From positions 16,631,165-16,695,164 of the forward strand of contig OU015538.1 in the NCBI GenBank assembly GCA_907165065.1: 64,000 bases of DNA, written 5' to 3'. Shown here piece after piece: positions 11,849-25,529 of this stretch; within the stretch, counting starts at the first letter, position 1, and the number at the start of each line of letters is the position of its first letter. This DNA comes from Caprimulgus europaeus (lineage: Eukaryota > Chordata > Aves > Caprimulgiformes > Caprimulgidae). The notes beneath the pieces were generated by a model. That model saw only the letters and a list, made by a program, of their open reading frames with translations, was not told the origin of the DNA and did not search any database. The translations under genes and the position numbers were made by a program.

Positions 11849-13920
11849 ATTTTGTTGCTGCAGTTGGGAGGATCTTATGTATATGCAGATACCAAAACTG
11901 CTGGGGAAGGTGGAAGGATTGCCTTGTGTTTTGCATGTGACATTCCTGTTTCTATCTGCTGGTATTTAGACATTTGTAGTGGTTTGTATTGGTCACTTTG
12001 TGCATTTATGTCTGCTCAACTCAAGCTAGTTCTCATTGTGAATTAGGTATTTTGTTTATTCTTACTAAAGTGTACTACTCTATCCAGTTTTTGAAGCACA
12101 GTCTACTTCTGCAGCACCTCTTCTATACGTGCTGTCAAGTGCCAAGCCCCTTTTAGTGAAATGATACAACCTGGGTGCTTATCTGTAAGTTGTAACTGCT
12201 TCTTTGGAATTGTTAAGAGTAAAGATTGAATGTACTGTATCTGAACAAAGGGAAGATGAAAAAGACTATGAAAGGCACAGGTATCCTTAGTGTATTTTTC
12301 CATGAGAGAAGAAGGCATTGTAAATAGGCCAGTGTATTGTAGAACTACTATATCATCCAAGAAGGGTCAGGGGATTACAGTAGAAAGCTGATCAATACAT
12401 ATAAATCTCTTAAGAAATGTTTTTTGTCTTTAAGATTGCTGCAAGTTGAAAACTTGCTGAGCAAAAATATTTAGAAATAAGGGCAGTGGAACTGGCAGGA
12501 GTGTAGCTAGCCTCATCAATAATAAAAGGATAATCTGTCTTTCTTTGCAGTACACAAAGCAATAGTCTGTTCAGATTGATTAAATGCTTTGGCTCTGCTT
12601 CGATTATTAATCTCTAAAACAGCTTATTGTGAGTATAATACAAAGTAGTAAAGAATAGGAATAGTAATGACAATGGTATTAACAGAAAGGCAAGGGGAGT
12701 CCTTTTTCATGTGACAAAAGCTGAACTGAGGTGGGGTGGGGTTTTTTTTGCACAGGCTTTCTGTTGATATACATATGAGTGTCTTGACTGCAGTGTCAAG
12801 TTGCAGAGCTCTCAAAGGGGATCTGAAGGGTGATTTTAAACAAATCACAGGGATTTTGATCTCTGATACACTAATGTAGGAAGTGCCATTGACTTGACAG
12901 AGGAGGAACGTGAAATACTAGGAAGAAGAAATCTGGAAGCTCCTGGCTAGAAAAAACCTGGCTAGTTACCTCTTGGAATCGTGCTTTTGTCTGATTCATT
13001 CTTTGCAGCAATAACTTTGTTTCATTGTTTACTTGCACCCAAGCTCATTTGAACAGTGGGCTAGCCTAGGCTTTCAACTCAAGCTTTTCAAGTGATGAGG
13101 AAGGAAAAAACTCTCCTATGTATTTTGCACCCTATGCCTGGGGTTATATAATTGCCAAAGTGGTATTTTTTCTTTTCAGTAAGTTAGCTAAACAGGGTTT
13201 TCACTTCAAAGGCCAGGCTAAAAGCCAAAGTTAAAATTGTCAAAATGTGTCTGAAGGAGGGAATTTGGGTTTTGTGCTTTATTCCTTTTTTTTTACTTAT
13301 ATTGAGAGGTTTGAATATACCTGTTATACTGAAATTTATGAATCAAATTTTATAAAATGCAGAATAATTTAAGACTCTGACTAATAGCCCTTAAATTGGC
13401 CCCTAGGACTCAATGATTCAGTTATTTGATGTGGAATAAAAACTACTTGGGATGTTAAACTTAAACTAGATTTGGTGCAACTGATGAGACTAGTTAGTTG
13501 ATATTTATTTATCTTTCTCTTTTGGGGGGCTTCCTTTCACCAACACATAGAACTCCTTCTAACATGAACTTCATCATGCTGTCTTCTCATGACTGCCAGT
13601 TATTCATCTTGGTTATCAGAGTCCTGCAATACTTGGAGGAAATAAATGGTTCTGCATGATGGGAATACTCACAGCACCCTCCCTCTGAGGATTTACACAT
13701 ATGCAACAAATGCATATTTGTTTGCTTCCATTCTTTTAGGGTAACACTGAATACCCATGGGTGGCTTACAGAGAAGCAAAGGCTACCATTATGAAAACTG
13801 ATGTTAGATCTTCAGAAGAATTGTAATCTCTTGAACAGTGCTAACCTGCATGACTAATGATGCATTATGCTGAGAGTATAAATTTAATTGCATTCTCAAT
13901 CTTGACTTCTTTCCAGTTTC
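11849..13920. other. Unique noncoding DNA
   Basis: No recognisable gene or element. Short open frames on the minus strand (12103-12360, 12624-12848) lack family signatures and splice context. Confidence 0.5.
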
Positions 13921-13963
13921 GTTGTGTTTTTGATTTGGTTTTGGGTTTTGTCCTTTTTTTTTT
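13921..13963. repeat. T/G-rich tract ending in a T run
   Basis: Irregular TTTTGATTTGGTTTTGGGTTTTG sequence followed by ten T. It is another member of the dispersed T/G (complement A/C) class. Confidence 0.75.
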
Positions 13964-16900
13964 AATGGTAAAGTGAAATAATGAGGCTGGTGATAAAAGA
14001 TGCCTATAAAAATTCTGGCAAATTTATTACTAAACAACATGGGTTGATTTTTTTTTTTCTATCCAGCTGGTCATTAGGCCTTTCCAACTGTCAGTGTCTT
14101 ATGTAATCTCCTTTTATAGCAGCACATAATTAGCTTTATGCTGATCAGAGGCATTGGGGATGGTGGTGGTAATATTCAAATCCAAATATCAAAATCCCAA
14201 GCAACATAACTCGGAGACATATGTCTAAGCCAGCATTTATGACTTTTAGTCCTAAAGTCTGTAACTGTTGATTTATGCACATGAGCTTTGAACTGTGGTA
14301 TGGAAATTTATCAATTAAAAATCCACAGGAGTTCTGGAAGGAGAGTACAGATGTCTTTCCAAACAGTAATATGTCACTTTCCTCCCTGCCTCACAGTCCC
14401 ATTCTCACTTCAAATACTGAATTTCTTCTTACTTGTCTAGTTTAATATTTAAAAAAAGGTAATCAAAATTACAGTCTTCACATTGCTCTATTTGGAACAA
14501 ATTTGTCTGGTTTTAATCTTAATCCAGAGCTCTGTGTGTACAATCTATATAAGTGTACTTCACAAAAGTCTTTCCTTAATGGCTGTTACACAATCAGAGT
14601 TTTCTGGTGGTTTTGCGGAGTGATTTTGCGGTGTCTTTGTTTTACTGCACATATCAACAGGTAATTTGAAACACAAATCATTTAAGTGGAACTGGTCCCA
14701 AGCTCCAAAACTTTAATGTAGTTCTGGAGTGTCAAAATTCCAAGTGTATTTCATACTTCTGCTTTGTGCAGGACTTGAATCTGAAGCTTTGCTTCTGCAA
14801 ATACAGCATGGTAGCCATTATGAGGAAGGCCATTGGAGAGTGTTGATGTTACTGTAACTAGGACTTTATAATAAAAGTGTGAATTTATCTGAATTCTTTT
14901 AAAGAACACTTTTTTAAACAGCTGGCTTCCAGGACTTGCATATGGGGTTGGACAAGTCAGCTATTTGATCATAAAAGAGGTGCTCAGCTAAGGGGCAGGA
15001 TTTCAGACACTCCAGACACATATTTACTAACTAGATCTAGCAAATTATTTGGTTCATGTGCTGCCTGGATCCCAGACACCACTTCATGATGCATTGATTG
15101 AGTCCATGCGCTGAACATCAACCTCTGTATTCTGCTCTACAGTCAGCCAGAATAAACTGAACAGGACTTCAAAAAAAAAGAAATATACCTTGACAAGTGA
15201 AAATTGTGTCTCCTGCATTAAGATTCTTTAAAGCTGGAAGCGTCTTTGAATTTAGGCTTTCAGTTCTTCAATAAAAGATCACAGTTCCCTTTTTGTTCTC
15301 TGGCATTGTAATCCATTTGAGGATTCTGTCAACACTCCTTTCAAAAACTGCGTAAACCTGTTAAGATTTGTAAGAGAGGAATCAATACAAGTTACCTTTT
15401 ACTCGTAACTTGAAGTTCACAGCCAGAGCTTCCTCCAAGAAATGTTTCAGTACTAGAACAGGAAAAGCAGACATCTGTTTCTTTATGATTCCCTGTTCAA
15501 AGCAATTAGTGGTACCCCTATAGGGATTATCTTTGGCCTAGATTTTTGCTCAAGGATGATTTTGGTTGTCCACTACTTGTTCTAACTGACCAGAATGTAA
15601 GTATACGTCTTAACTCTGGCAGGACGATGGGGTAGATACTAAGAGACTGAAGTACAGCACTTGAAACATTAACTAGATGGGAAGCATGTTGACTTCTCCC
15701 AAAAGAGATCTGTCAAGATTCATTGCAGGATCTATTCCTTACCTTCCTCCTTTAATTTCCTGCATCATTTAACCAGTGTTTTCTGTGGCAGAACTGCTCT
15801 GCACATCAGTGCTTCCATTTATGTTTATTAATAAATAGTGGCTTCTTCTACACAAGAGTTTTTGGCATGTAGTAGTGAATATAATCTCTCTGGGTTGCAG
15901 ATGCAAAGTAAAGACAACTCTTAGGCCTTTTAATAAGAAACCAAAACCTGTAAATGATGCATGGGAAACAGCCTGTAGTTCAAATGACAGCTCCCCCCCA
16001 GATAAACTTAATTTAACATTAAACTCTCCCTATTGTTTATGATATTTTCTGGCTTCTCTGAAACTTATTTCCTCCAACCAAACTTTCTCATACCTCAAAC
16101 CACATTTGATCAAGGTGTGGTTTCCAGGTGTAGAGTGGGGGAAAGGTGCTTTGTTTGGGGGTCATATTTATTGCCTGTAACTACTGTCTGTTCCCTCTCA
16201 TTTCCTTTTATCAGAAGTCCTTTTTTTTTTATTCAGCAGAAAAGAAAACTTTTAGTAGCATAGAGATGGTACAAACAATTGTTCTAATACAAGCATCCTT
16301 AGCACTAGTTGGTTATGTGATTCTTTTCAGGCTTGTTCCATTATCAGTTCGTTAGGAAACAAAAAACCCCAAATAAGATTTTGAAACCTCCTTCTAGTCT
16401 CTTTACTGTTTTTCTTGACATTCTCTCTTTTATGTGCAAAGTAGTTCTGCAGAACTATTAATTGGATCATTTGGGAAGATCAGCAGAATTTCCACTTTTC
16501 ACAAAAAACAAATGGCTATAACTTAAGGCTGTCCTAGATCAGAGAATATCAACCTTGGGAATTTCACTCTGAAGAATAAGGCCTGTAAGAACCTCAGTCT
16601 CATGGCCATCCCATAACCTCATACATTTTACCATTGAAAGGAACCTAGAGAAATGTAGGCCAAAGTGTTCTGTGGTGCAGCAATTGGGCTGAAGGTAATT
16701 AACATTTATATCAGTGAAATTGAAAAGAAGCTTGTGTTTGGTGAAATGTACACATTCTAACAGAATATTGTTTCATTAATTCCTTTTGCCAGCATTGCCT
16801 TAATCTAGCAAAGCTGATTTGTATTATCTGTAATACTACTGTTGCTTTGTTCTTAGTGGCTGCTTCTATATTTTTAAGACATTGGTTGGATTAGTCTTGT

Positions 16901-19900
16901 TAGTATCTCGCCACTAATCTGTTATGAGACTGCCGGCTGTTCTTGCCTCCTGCTGGCAGGGAAGATTATTTCCTGGCCATGCTGCTTGAAGTTCCTTTCC
17001 AGAGTTTATTGCAGGCACAGTCTAGAGGAAGAGAGTATGTCAATCCACTGAAGAAACAAGCAAACAGAAAAATCTGCTGCCCTGCGATCCAAATAGTATT
17101 GCTCTTCTCTCAAGTAAGGTGAAAGACCTTCCTCTTCCAGGTGAATTATTTATCAGTCAGCTCTCTGAGCTGCCTGGGGACGGACCCTGTTTGTCAGTTG
17201 AGAAATAAGCTCCTAAAGTGATTCTGAGCATCTTTGTGTTTTTCATCATAGAGTGGAGTCAGCTTTTCTGGTGGTCCTTATTGGCTCCTCTGATATATCC
17301 AGTTATAAGATATTTAAAACTTCCAGTTGTTTTACTACACTTTAATTTCTAGCCAATGCACTCTCTTTTGAGAAGTAGTTTAGCCACTACCAGAATTGGA
17401 GGGAGAGAGAGAAGGAGAATTTTACTTTTGTGCCAAAGAAAATAAAGGCAGAAAGAGGTCTTTGAGGAAAAAAACAAAGTACAGGAAGGTTATGGAGGTG
17501 TGTTGGAATAAAGAGAGAGCATTTGTTTAGGTGCTCTTTGGATTTTTGTATCTCTGCTGATATCAAACCTATTTTAGAACAGTTTCATCAATCCATCCCA
17601 CCGCCCAAGAAGAGGGAGCTGATTAATGAACTTAGAGACAACTGGTTATACAAAAAAAGATAGTACACATGAAAACTCAGGAGTATTGTGTTTAAGCCCA
17701 AGTGCAAGGCATGTAATTTTATTGTAAAGCTATGAAATAAAACTAGTTTACAGGTTAAACTACTAGTATGACTTTTGTGGGATGTTTGTCACTTACACTA
17801 AAAACAAACATGTTTGTTGAATGACTGAATTTCCTGCTGCCTCAGAAGTCCTTTATAGTCCTCTTTGAAAGATGTTTACTTAATTTTTCTTGTTCAGTCA
17901 GGTAGGTATCATAAATGGTAATGTAAGATAAAGATTTTAAATTCTGTTGATGCATCACTTTGAGAATCTAGTTGTTTGAGATGACTGCAGACAATTGCTG
18001 CCAATAAAAGTAGAAGAAAGTAAAGACAAGGAAGAAAATAGATGTAAACATTAGTGGACTCCAGTAAGATTATTGATTTCTTTTGAGTTGCTTGACAGAT
18101 AAAATGGTGAAGCAAAATGTTCAACTTCAAAAACATCACTTGAAGAAAATATGGGGATGTAGCAGGCGAGGAAGGAGATGATGAATGCTACATTGTTAGA
18201 GAGAGGAAAAAAATCCTTCTGCATGAAGTATTCATCATTTTCCTTTTTGTTCTGCAGCCATTTAGTAAGCATTTGATAAACATCCATTTAGCTGTAGTAG
18301 GCAAAAATCATGTTTAAAATCTTGGTTCATGGGTCATCTTTCAAAGCATTACATCTTAATAGTTAAAAACTTTATCAGGTTCTGTACAACTATTTAATGT
18401 CTGAGGCTTCAAGCAATTCTCAGAAGAAAGCAGTGAGGAATTTAATTCTGAAGAGTAGTGCAGGTTGTAAGGAGGATATCATGCATATGCATTCACATCA
18501 GCACTGAACGGGTCTTATAAAAATGCCACGGGAGATATTGGTCTCTGAGGAGAAACACATTACTCCAAATACATATGTTCAGAATAACAATGAAACTACC
18601 CTCTGAGGATTTCTGTGATTCATTCACATGAACTGTGAATGTTATTAAAAGGTAGGAAGGGAGGAGAACACCTGTGCTTTATAGTGTCGTCATGTGCAGG
18701 CTGTGACACTTATACATAAAGAAGTTTCAGATGGCAAAAGGAAGGATCTGAGCAAAAATGCTACGTGTAAATTTCTGAACTTTTAAAAATATAATCTTGC
18801 TTATTTACAAAGAATTCACAAATTTTTGTTTCTTTCAAAATCTGGTAAAAAGTGAACTGCAAGTGAGAGATGGAGAGAGTTTTTTGCTGGTAGGTACTAA
18901 CCTCTTTAACACCTTCAGCCTCCCCTACAAAATGCTCAGCTAGTCTGAATCTCTTTTGTAGTCTCTTGTTTCTTTCTCTTATACACATTTGTATGCAAAG
19001 TACTATCTAGCAAAGTTTCTACTTGTTTCTAAGTTAAATTACCTTAGCAGATTTCCACGTGTTTTTGGAAGGTGACAGAGACAGCAGTTCTGTTCTTGAG
19101 GCAGGTACTGTTTCGTGAAAGATCTTTACTATTTATTACATCTATCCCTGGTGGAAGATTGCAATTACTGTCCTACATCCAGCAACTCTTTGCCTGAATC
19201 ATGACAGCTCTTAATTATGTGTGAAAGTAGAAGTTATAGACAGAGAAATTTCTTAGAGAGAATTACCTAGGAGACATATTCAGACTTAGAATGGTCTTCA
19301 GCAAGGCTATTCTTCTCCTGGTTCTCACTCTGTTGTTTTTGCTTCAGGAGCTGTGAAACTTTGCCTGACTTACAGCACCAGAATTTGCATTGGGAAAGAA
19401 TTTCTGCTCTTTCCTTCCCAAAGTTTCTCTCCCTGCCTTCCCTGCCCCCCCCTTTTTTAGTCAGATTTGGTCTTGTCTGTTCCTTCCTTTAAAGAAGGCT
19501 CTTGCAGTCAGCTGCTGAGTGGTCTACTGCTGAGTGTACTGCTCAAGGAAATACAAAGAAATAAATAACAAGCTTTAAAATTTCTGATCAAGCTTAATAT
19601 GTCAAATCTTATTATTCAGCTACATAAAGTTTATTACCTTGAAGTTAAAAATGTTGCATTTCAGTTTAACTACTTAATGCTGAAGATTTTATTGATGTCT
19701 GTACTTAGAGAAATGTATCATAGTGGTAGTTGTGTTTGGAGTTGATTTTCAGAATAATTTCAAGACTGCAGAAGTTGACATTTCAAAAATGTCCCATTCC
19801 AAGTCATACTAAATCCAAGATTTTAAATGGTGTCCAGCTCCAAGACAGCAAGGACAGATGTAGAGCTTCTTGGCCCAGGGTGTTAGGAACTCTGCCATTT

Positions 19901-22900
19901 AATACAGGAGAATGAATTTCAAGTCCATTGCAACAGAAAGGCGAGAAAGGAAGTTGAAGTCTGATCGCTCTTATCTCACAGAAACATCTGTGGAACTTTT
20001 GTGAAAATACTTTAGTGTACAGTCTGTCTTAAGAGATTTCTGTTTCTGTGGGAAGTTTGGGCTTTATTGTATTGACACTTCCAGAGAATTTTTCTTCCCT
20101 TAATACGTCCAGGAAGCTCTCAATGTGGTACGACAGTTAAGTTATATTTATTATAGGTGGTTATTTCCTGCCCAGTCTCCCTTCATTCAGGATTATTCAA
20201 TTATGGATGGTCACTCTGATTTTTAATAAGCCTTTCTTAATTTGTATTTCAGTGTGAGACTTATGATGGCTTGAAATGTCTCGTTTATTAAAGGTAACTC
20301 TGACAGCACAAGGTAGGCTAAATTATAAAATGCTGAGAGTTCAGGAAAAAGTTGATCATTGGGGATTTTAGTAGTAACTTGGTTTTCGGTTTGAGTGTTA
20401 TCAATGACCATTCTCTAATCAATGTATGTGTTGCTAGATCATCTTTGTTTTCTGTTTGTGCTATTAAGCTATCAATATAATGGTCAGTAAAGGAGGTGGC
20501 CACTTGTTGGAAAGCTCATATCCATAGATAATAGAGAATGATCCTGTAAAAAGACATTGGTCTCCCAGCAGCATTAAAAGCAGAGTTTCAGAAAGCCATG
20601 CAAGCACTTGTGCACTGCAGTTTTTCTGTCGTAGGGCCAAGTGTTACAGGGACAAGGTCATCCTGATGCCCTCAGTGGAAGGGCAGCCCAGCTGCTTGGG
20701 GGACTAGAATTACAGGGCTTTTTTTCTGCCTAATTAGCAATGTTACTTTATATTTTGCACATTCTTTTGCATGCATTATAAAGAAATCTGCAGGGAGCTC
20801 ATTATATTAGAGCCTTGTAGTTATAGGCTTGCAAAGCTGTAGCTTCAGGGACGCAGGAGATGCTTTCACTTGAAGAAATTCCATATCCAGACTGAAGCAC
20901 TGCTGAAGACTTGTAGGAACTCTGCAGGATGCCTCCTGTGGGGCATGCTTTATCCTGTCCTGCATGTTCCTGCAGCGAAGCTGTCCAGATGAATCTTTCT
21001 TGACACATTTTCACTTTGAGATAATGGCTGAGGGCAGAATTTTTCCTTGTATGACATCTGTTAATAAGTCTCTAACCAATGAATGGGTTTGTGAAGAAAA
21101 AGGAGCCAATTAAACCTTGCTTCTCACCACCTTGGCATGATTTTTCAGAGCCCAATGTGGTTCCTGTGACTGGTATATTCTATAAGTACAATTTAGTGTG
21201 AGGGCTTTTTTTTTTCTCCCTGCTTTGGTGGAGAGAGGGTGAAACACGACAGAATCATGTTCCCAGCACACTACTATGCTAACACCCTCAGAACTGTGTT
21301 GCTGAGAGTATGACAAGAATCTCTAAAGAAAGATTACAGGGCAAGAGCCTATGACAACACTTGGAAGACAGTAGCATGAACGTTTGTTTCAAGAATGTCT
21401 ATCTGAATCCAAATACATTAATTTTTCTCTGAACTTTCCTCTTCTGAAGACTGGATTCTTAAATCAAAGAAGATGGCACAACATACCTCATGGAATTATT
21501 TTGTACAACCAAGTTAAACAGCCAAAACTGAAGAAAGTATTGTGTCATCATTTTTTGGCCATCATGGAACTATGCTAACAACTGCTCCTTAGAAAGTGTG
21601 TCTATCTTTACTCAGTGAGGATCACAGAGGATGTTTCTGTGTGAAGTCCCAAATGCTAGAGTTGATCAGCACTTTAAGGAGAAATATTAATCAGGGGTTT
21701 ACAAAAAGATGCAATCAGCACATCATATATTTCCCTAGTTGATGAACTGTGCCTTTCTTTTCTAGCCACCACCAGGTAAATGATTTTGGATTTGTATAAT
21801 CATTTTTGGGCACTACACACCTGGCATCACCCTGTTACCCTGCGGAAAAAAATAATTTCTAATATAAGTTATCGTGGACATAAAATGGTGGTATCAACTT
21901 ATTGTTCACTGAAATAAATGCACAGAACCCAGAATAAAAAGGACAGTCTCATTTTAATGGAACATAGATTGAAAAAGAATAGTTTTAACAGTTGAAGTTC
22001 TGATTATAACTGCATTATGATATCATGGTAAACTTTTAAACATAGTATATAAAAATACTTTGTGTAATGTGTAGAATTAACAATGCACATAGATATAAAT
22101 AGTAATTTTAACTATAGCAAATTTTGTCAGAGAGTTTTTTCTTCATTTATGTAGAAAAATTGTGCAAATGAGAACAGAAGACTTAGTGGAGTTGTAGAGG
22201 TGTGTGCTAGCATAGGATTTGTCTTCATCAATGTGAGCTGCCCTTTTTTTGCAGCTTTGTATTGCTTATATCACTTCAGCTTCTAGCAAACTGAAGAATG
22301 CTTGCTTTGTTCAAGGCTGTTAGTTGCAACTGACTTAATTGCTTAGAAAAATATCTTTTCAGGGCAAAGCAAGAACAGACAAAATCTCCAAGAGCACAGA
22401 AGAGTAGACTTCTGCCAAAAAGAAAAATGGCACAGAAGATAAGCCATTTCAGCATACTATTTTTGCATTATTTAATGCACATTTACTGTAAAGGAAATAA
22501 AATACACCAATACTAACCATGTAATCTTCAGTGATGCTAAATGTCATGTTCTTGCAGGTTCAGGGAAAACTGTTGAGATTTGATTGTAAGATTTCTGAAA
22601 ATGTATTAATTTCTGCAGTGTGCTAGGTATGTCTTTTACATGTTCCAATAAAAGTCCTTTAGGGATTTTTTAAAACTTTATTTGAATATTTCTTTCATGA
22701 TAGGTGTTCCTCTTCACTGCTGTTCTGTGGTTTGTAGGGTGACAATGATATCTTTTATAATTAGTATGCCAAAGATAGAGGATAGCTGCCAAAATGTAAG
22801 GTACTGTTTGTCCTCAACTATTTACCAATCTTTATCCTAGTAGCGAGGTGTTCATTGACTGCATGTATGACTGGGCATTCAATTATGCTTACTTACTGGG

Positions 22901-25385
22901 TAAGATTGCATAACTGGCTTATCCATAAGTGCTTTATCTGGACATAATGATTACTCATATGCTCATAAATCTGTAAAGCTCTTAATTTCCATGTTTATAT
23001 GTAGTTTGTCTTTAAATAGATGGATACTTGTGTTTATTTTCTAGCTGCATTACTACTGACCTGGAAGATAAAAAAAGGCAAAAAGAGCCTTTAATTGCTA
23101 TTATTAGCACAACTCTCACACTGTTCAGACAGAATAATGTGCTGTGTGTGCTTCTGACAAGTATTTTCTGAATAACCTGCCTCAGATTTCAAGCCAAGTG
23201 TTTAGACTGGGGCAGATGAATAAACACACATTCTGCTGGAGAGGACCTGGTTTAGGGGATGACTGGCTTATCAAACCTTACCACAGGCATTGCTGATTTC
23301 AACCTTCTGTCATTGTCTTTCATGTCAACAAGTTACCTGTGTGGAAAGTCCCTTGCTCCCTACGAAATGCATGCTCTTGCTTTCTGGAGCTGTTTGGTGA
23401 TACTTGGTAAGCTAGGATGCCTAGACTCAGACATGCCAAAGAAATTACAGCTTTCACTTTTACAGGTATTATGAATTTTATTGATTTTAAAATCCATTTT
23501 TTAAAAGGATTTATCATGCCTGTTACGAACCCTCTCTGTTCATATGTGTCTTCCTCAGAACATGGGGTTATGACCTCAGCCATCTTCAAGAGTTTTTAAA
23601 TGTCTACCAGATTTTTGAAAACGTCAGGGAGGGACTATTTTTCCATATCACATATGAAATCTCATTTCACTTCTTCGGAAGAATCCCCCTGTCACTTGTC
23701 AGTGACAGAGGAAATCATAGGATAGTCCTCTAGTCACAGAAAAAATACCAACTTCTGATTAAAATTAATAATTTTTAAATAATTAAAAACTCACATTATT
23801 TGAAAAGTCTTACCAAGCTACTAGTGCTTTCTAAAATAATTATGTAATAACTTAATACTTAAAGAACATAGATATTCCCAGTTTCAGGATAATCTAGATT
23901 TCTAAGTTCAGGCCTGGAGGTAGAATTCAACTGCCAAGCCTGAAAAATAACACACAGACATGAATAACATAAATAGCATCCACAAGCACGGCCTGAGGCA
24001 GGCTGAGCCAGATCTTTGGTTGTTCTAGACTACTGACTCTCTCTGATAAGCTGGTATCAGCAAAAAGTTTGGACAAGGAAAAATTAGTTTTACTGTCAGG
24101 CTCTTTGAGAAAGAAATAACTAGGGAAACTCCCATCCTCTTCCTCTAACATATTTGTTTTCTCCAGTGTACCCTTGATTGAGTTTGATTTTTGTCTTGAG
24201 TTTTGATTTGACTTCAGAGGAAAAAAAGTGCACTTAGAAGTACGAGGGTGGAACGAGGGCTTATGTAAACTTACTGCTGTAGATGCTTGGGAATCCTGGC
24301 AGTAGAAATCCTATGGGTTGAGGAATATTAGCTGAATTTCACAGAAGTCAGTTAGTAATCTGCTTAGGAAATGTAGAGCAAAGGCCTAAATTTCTGAAAT
24401 GAAGCTTAGATCACAGGACTTGCCATGAACTAGCCTACAAATGATTCCTAAAAGTCTAATGTATTTATGAGGCTGAAGAGGGAAAATGCAGCAAAAGTTA
24501 TATAAATTAATAACAGGAGTTATGACCAGTTGTGCTATCTGCATTTATTTTTGTATAAAACCACAGAATTTCTGAGACTTGGCACTGTCTGAGCTATTGA
24601 GAACTGGCATGCCAAGAGTTGTCAGCTCTCTTTGTACTTCCAAGGCAACTTGTCCCAAATATGTACTGATGTCAGCAGCACAAATGTGTGCGTAGTCAAT
24701 TAAAATGCTTTTCAGTTTTTTTTAAATACGGTAAATTCTGCAGTGTTGTTCTTCAGCTATCACCTTCTAAAGATGAAAAAGCTGCTGAAAGCACTCCTGT
24801 GTAAGACAGAATGCAAAATGTCTTCTCATCCCAGTGACACTTTGTGGTGACAGTTTTAGTGGCAGCAAAAACTAGAGCAGCTTTAGTACCAGCGTTCGCT
24901 GTCTGCTGTGCTGAATTGTTTGGGCCCACGTTACAGATATAGGGTGGGTATTGGGTCAGTGAAACTTGGGAAGCAATGTGTCTTCCTGTGTGCAATCACT
25001 TCCTAAAGTGAAGAAGACATCAGACTTGGACTTAGTGGCTGTTGTGAAATATCGCAGTCAGCTAATGTCAGTGTAAGTTTGAATTGCAACCTTGATATTC
25101 AACAGAAGTTGTTTGGTTTTCTTATTTCGTTTTTTAGCTGATTGTAAAAGAACAATCTATTTCCAGGAAAGACTGTTGGAGGACCTGGCAAATGTTTGTT
25201 GGGGAGCAAGGCTCATTTATCATCATGACTTCTTCATGTTTTCCCTTTAGAAATCAATATAGTGCAGGTCTGCAAATCTTGCTCCACTGCTGGGGTTGGT
25301 AGAAGAGGAGTCTTAGTGTTTACAGATACTTCACTTATTACTGCAGAAGAACTGGAATACTGACATTAATCTCTCTTTCTTTTAG
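13964..25385. other. Long unique noncoding stretch (about 11.4 kb)
   Basis: No gene, RNA gene or repeat family is recognisable. Small items are a perfect 8-base inverted repeat with a 9-base loop at 15388-15412 (CAAGTTAC...GTAACTTG), a C run followed by a T run at 19445-19458, and many scattered stops in all frames. At 21761-21790 a good polypyrimidine acceptor (ttcttttctag) is followed after ten bases by a donor-like CAGGTAAAT; a 10-base microexon is possible but unsupported. This reads as intron or intergenic DNA. Confidence 0.55.
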
Positions 25386-25529
25386 GAGTATACCTGACAT
25401 CAGGAGCCCTGCTAACTTTAGTGAGAAGGCAGATGGTTGATAAGGAAAATACAAGTAGCAGATGACAGTGAGCACTCACACTCCCTCAGACTGTCTGCAT
25501 ACCCCAGGACTGGAAGATACACCAACCAG
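25386..25529 (+). other. Candidate exon, possibly first coding or 5' UTR exon
   Basis: This is the most exon-like segment of the window. It is preceded by a strong pyrimidine tract and acceptor (taatctctctttcttttag) and ends in a strong donor (ACCAG|gtaaga), giving 144 bases. All three frames contain stops early in the segment. An ATG at 25462 then opens a frame that runs 22 codons to the donor (begins MTVSTHTPSDCLHTPGL), ending two bases into a codon. That pattern fits an exon holding the end of a 5' UTR and the start of a protein, or a noncoding RNA exon. The start context is only moderate (C at -3, A at +4). I do not recognise the peptide. Chance pairing of good splice signals does occur over 64 kb, so transcription evidence is needed. 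A phase-compatible second candidate lies at 58177-58242. Confidence 0.35.

Noticed and set aside
15388-15412. Perfect 8-base inverted repeat with 9-base loop as a possible small RNA hairpin
   Set aside because: The stem does not extend beyond eight pairs, far shorter than a microRNA precursor; expected by chance in 64 kb.
16600-16670. Possible third CR1 fragment (accattgaaaggaacctagagaaatgtaggcc)
   Set aside because: Only one short block resembles a CR1 3' end and no further landmarks follow in order.
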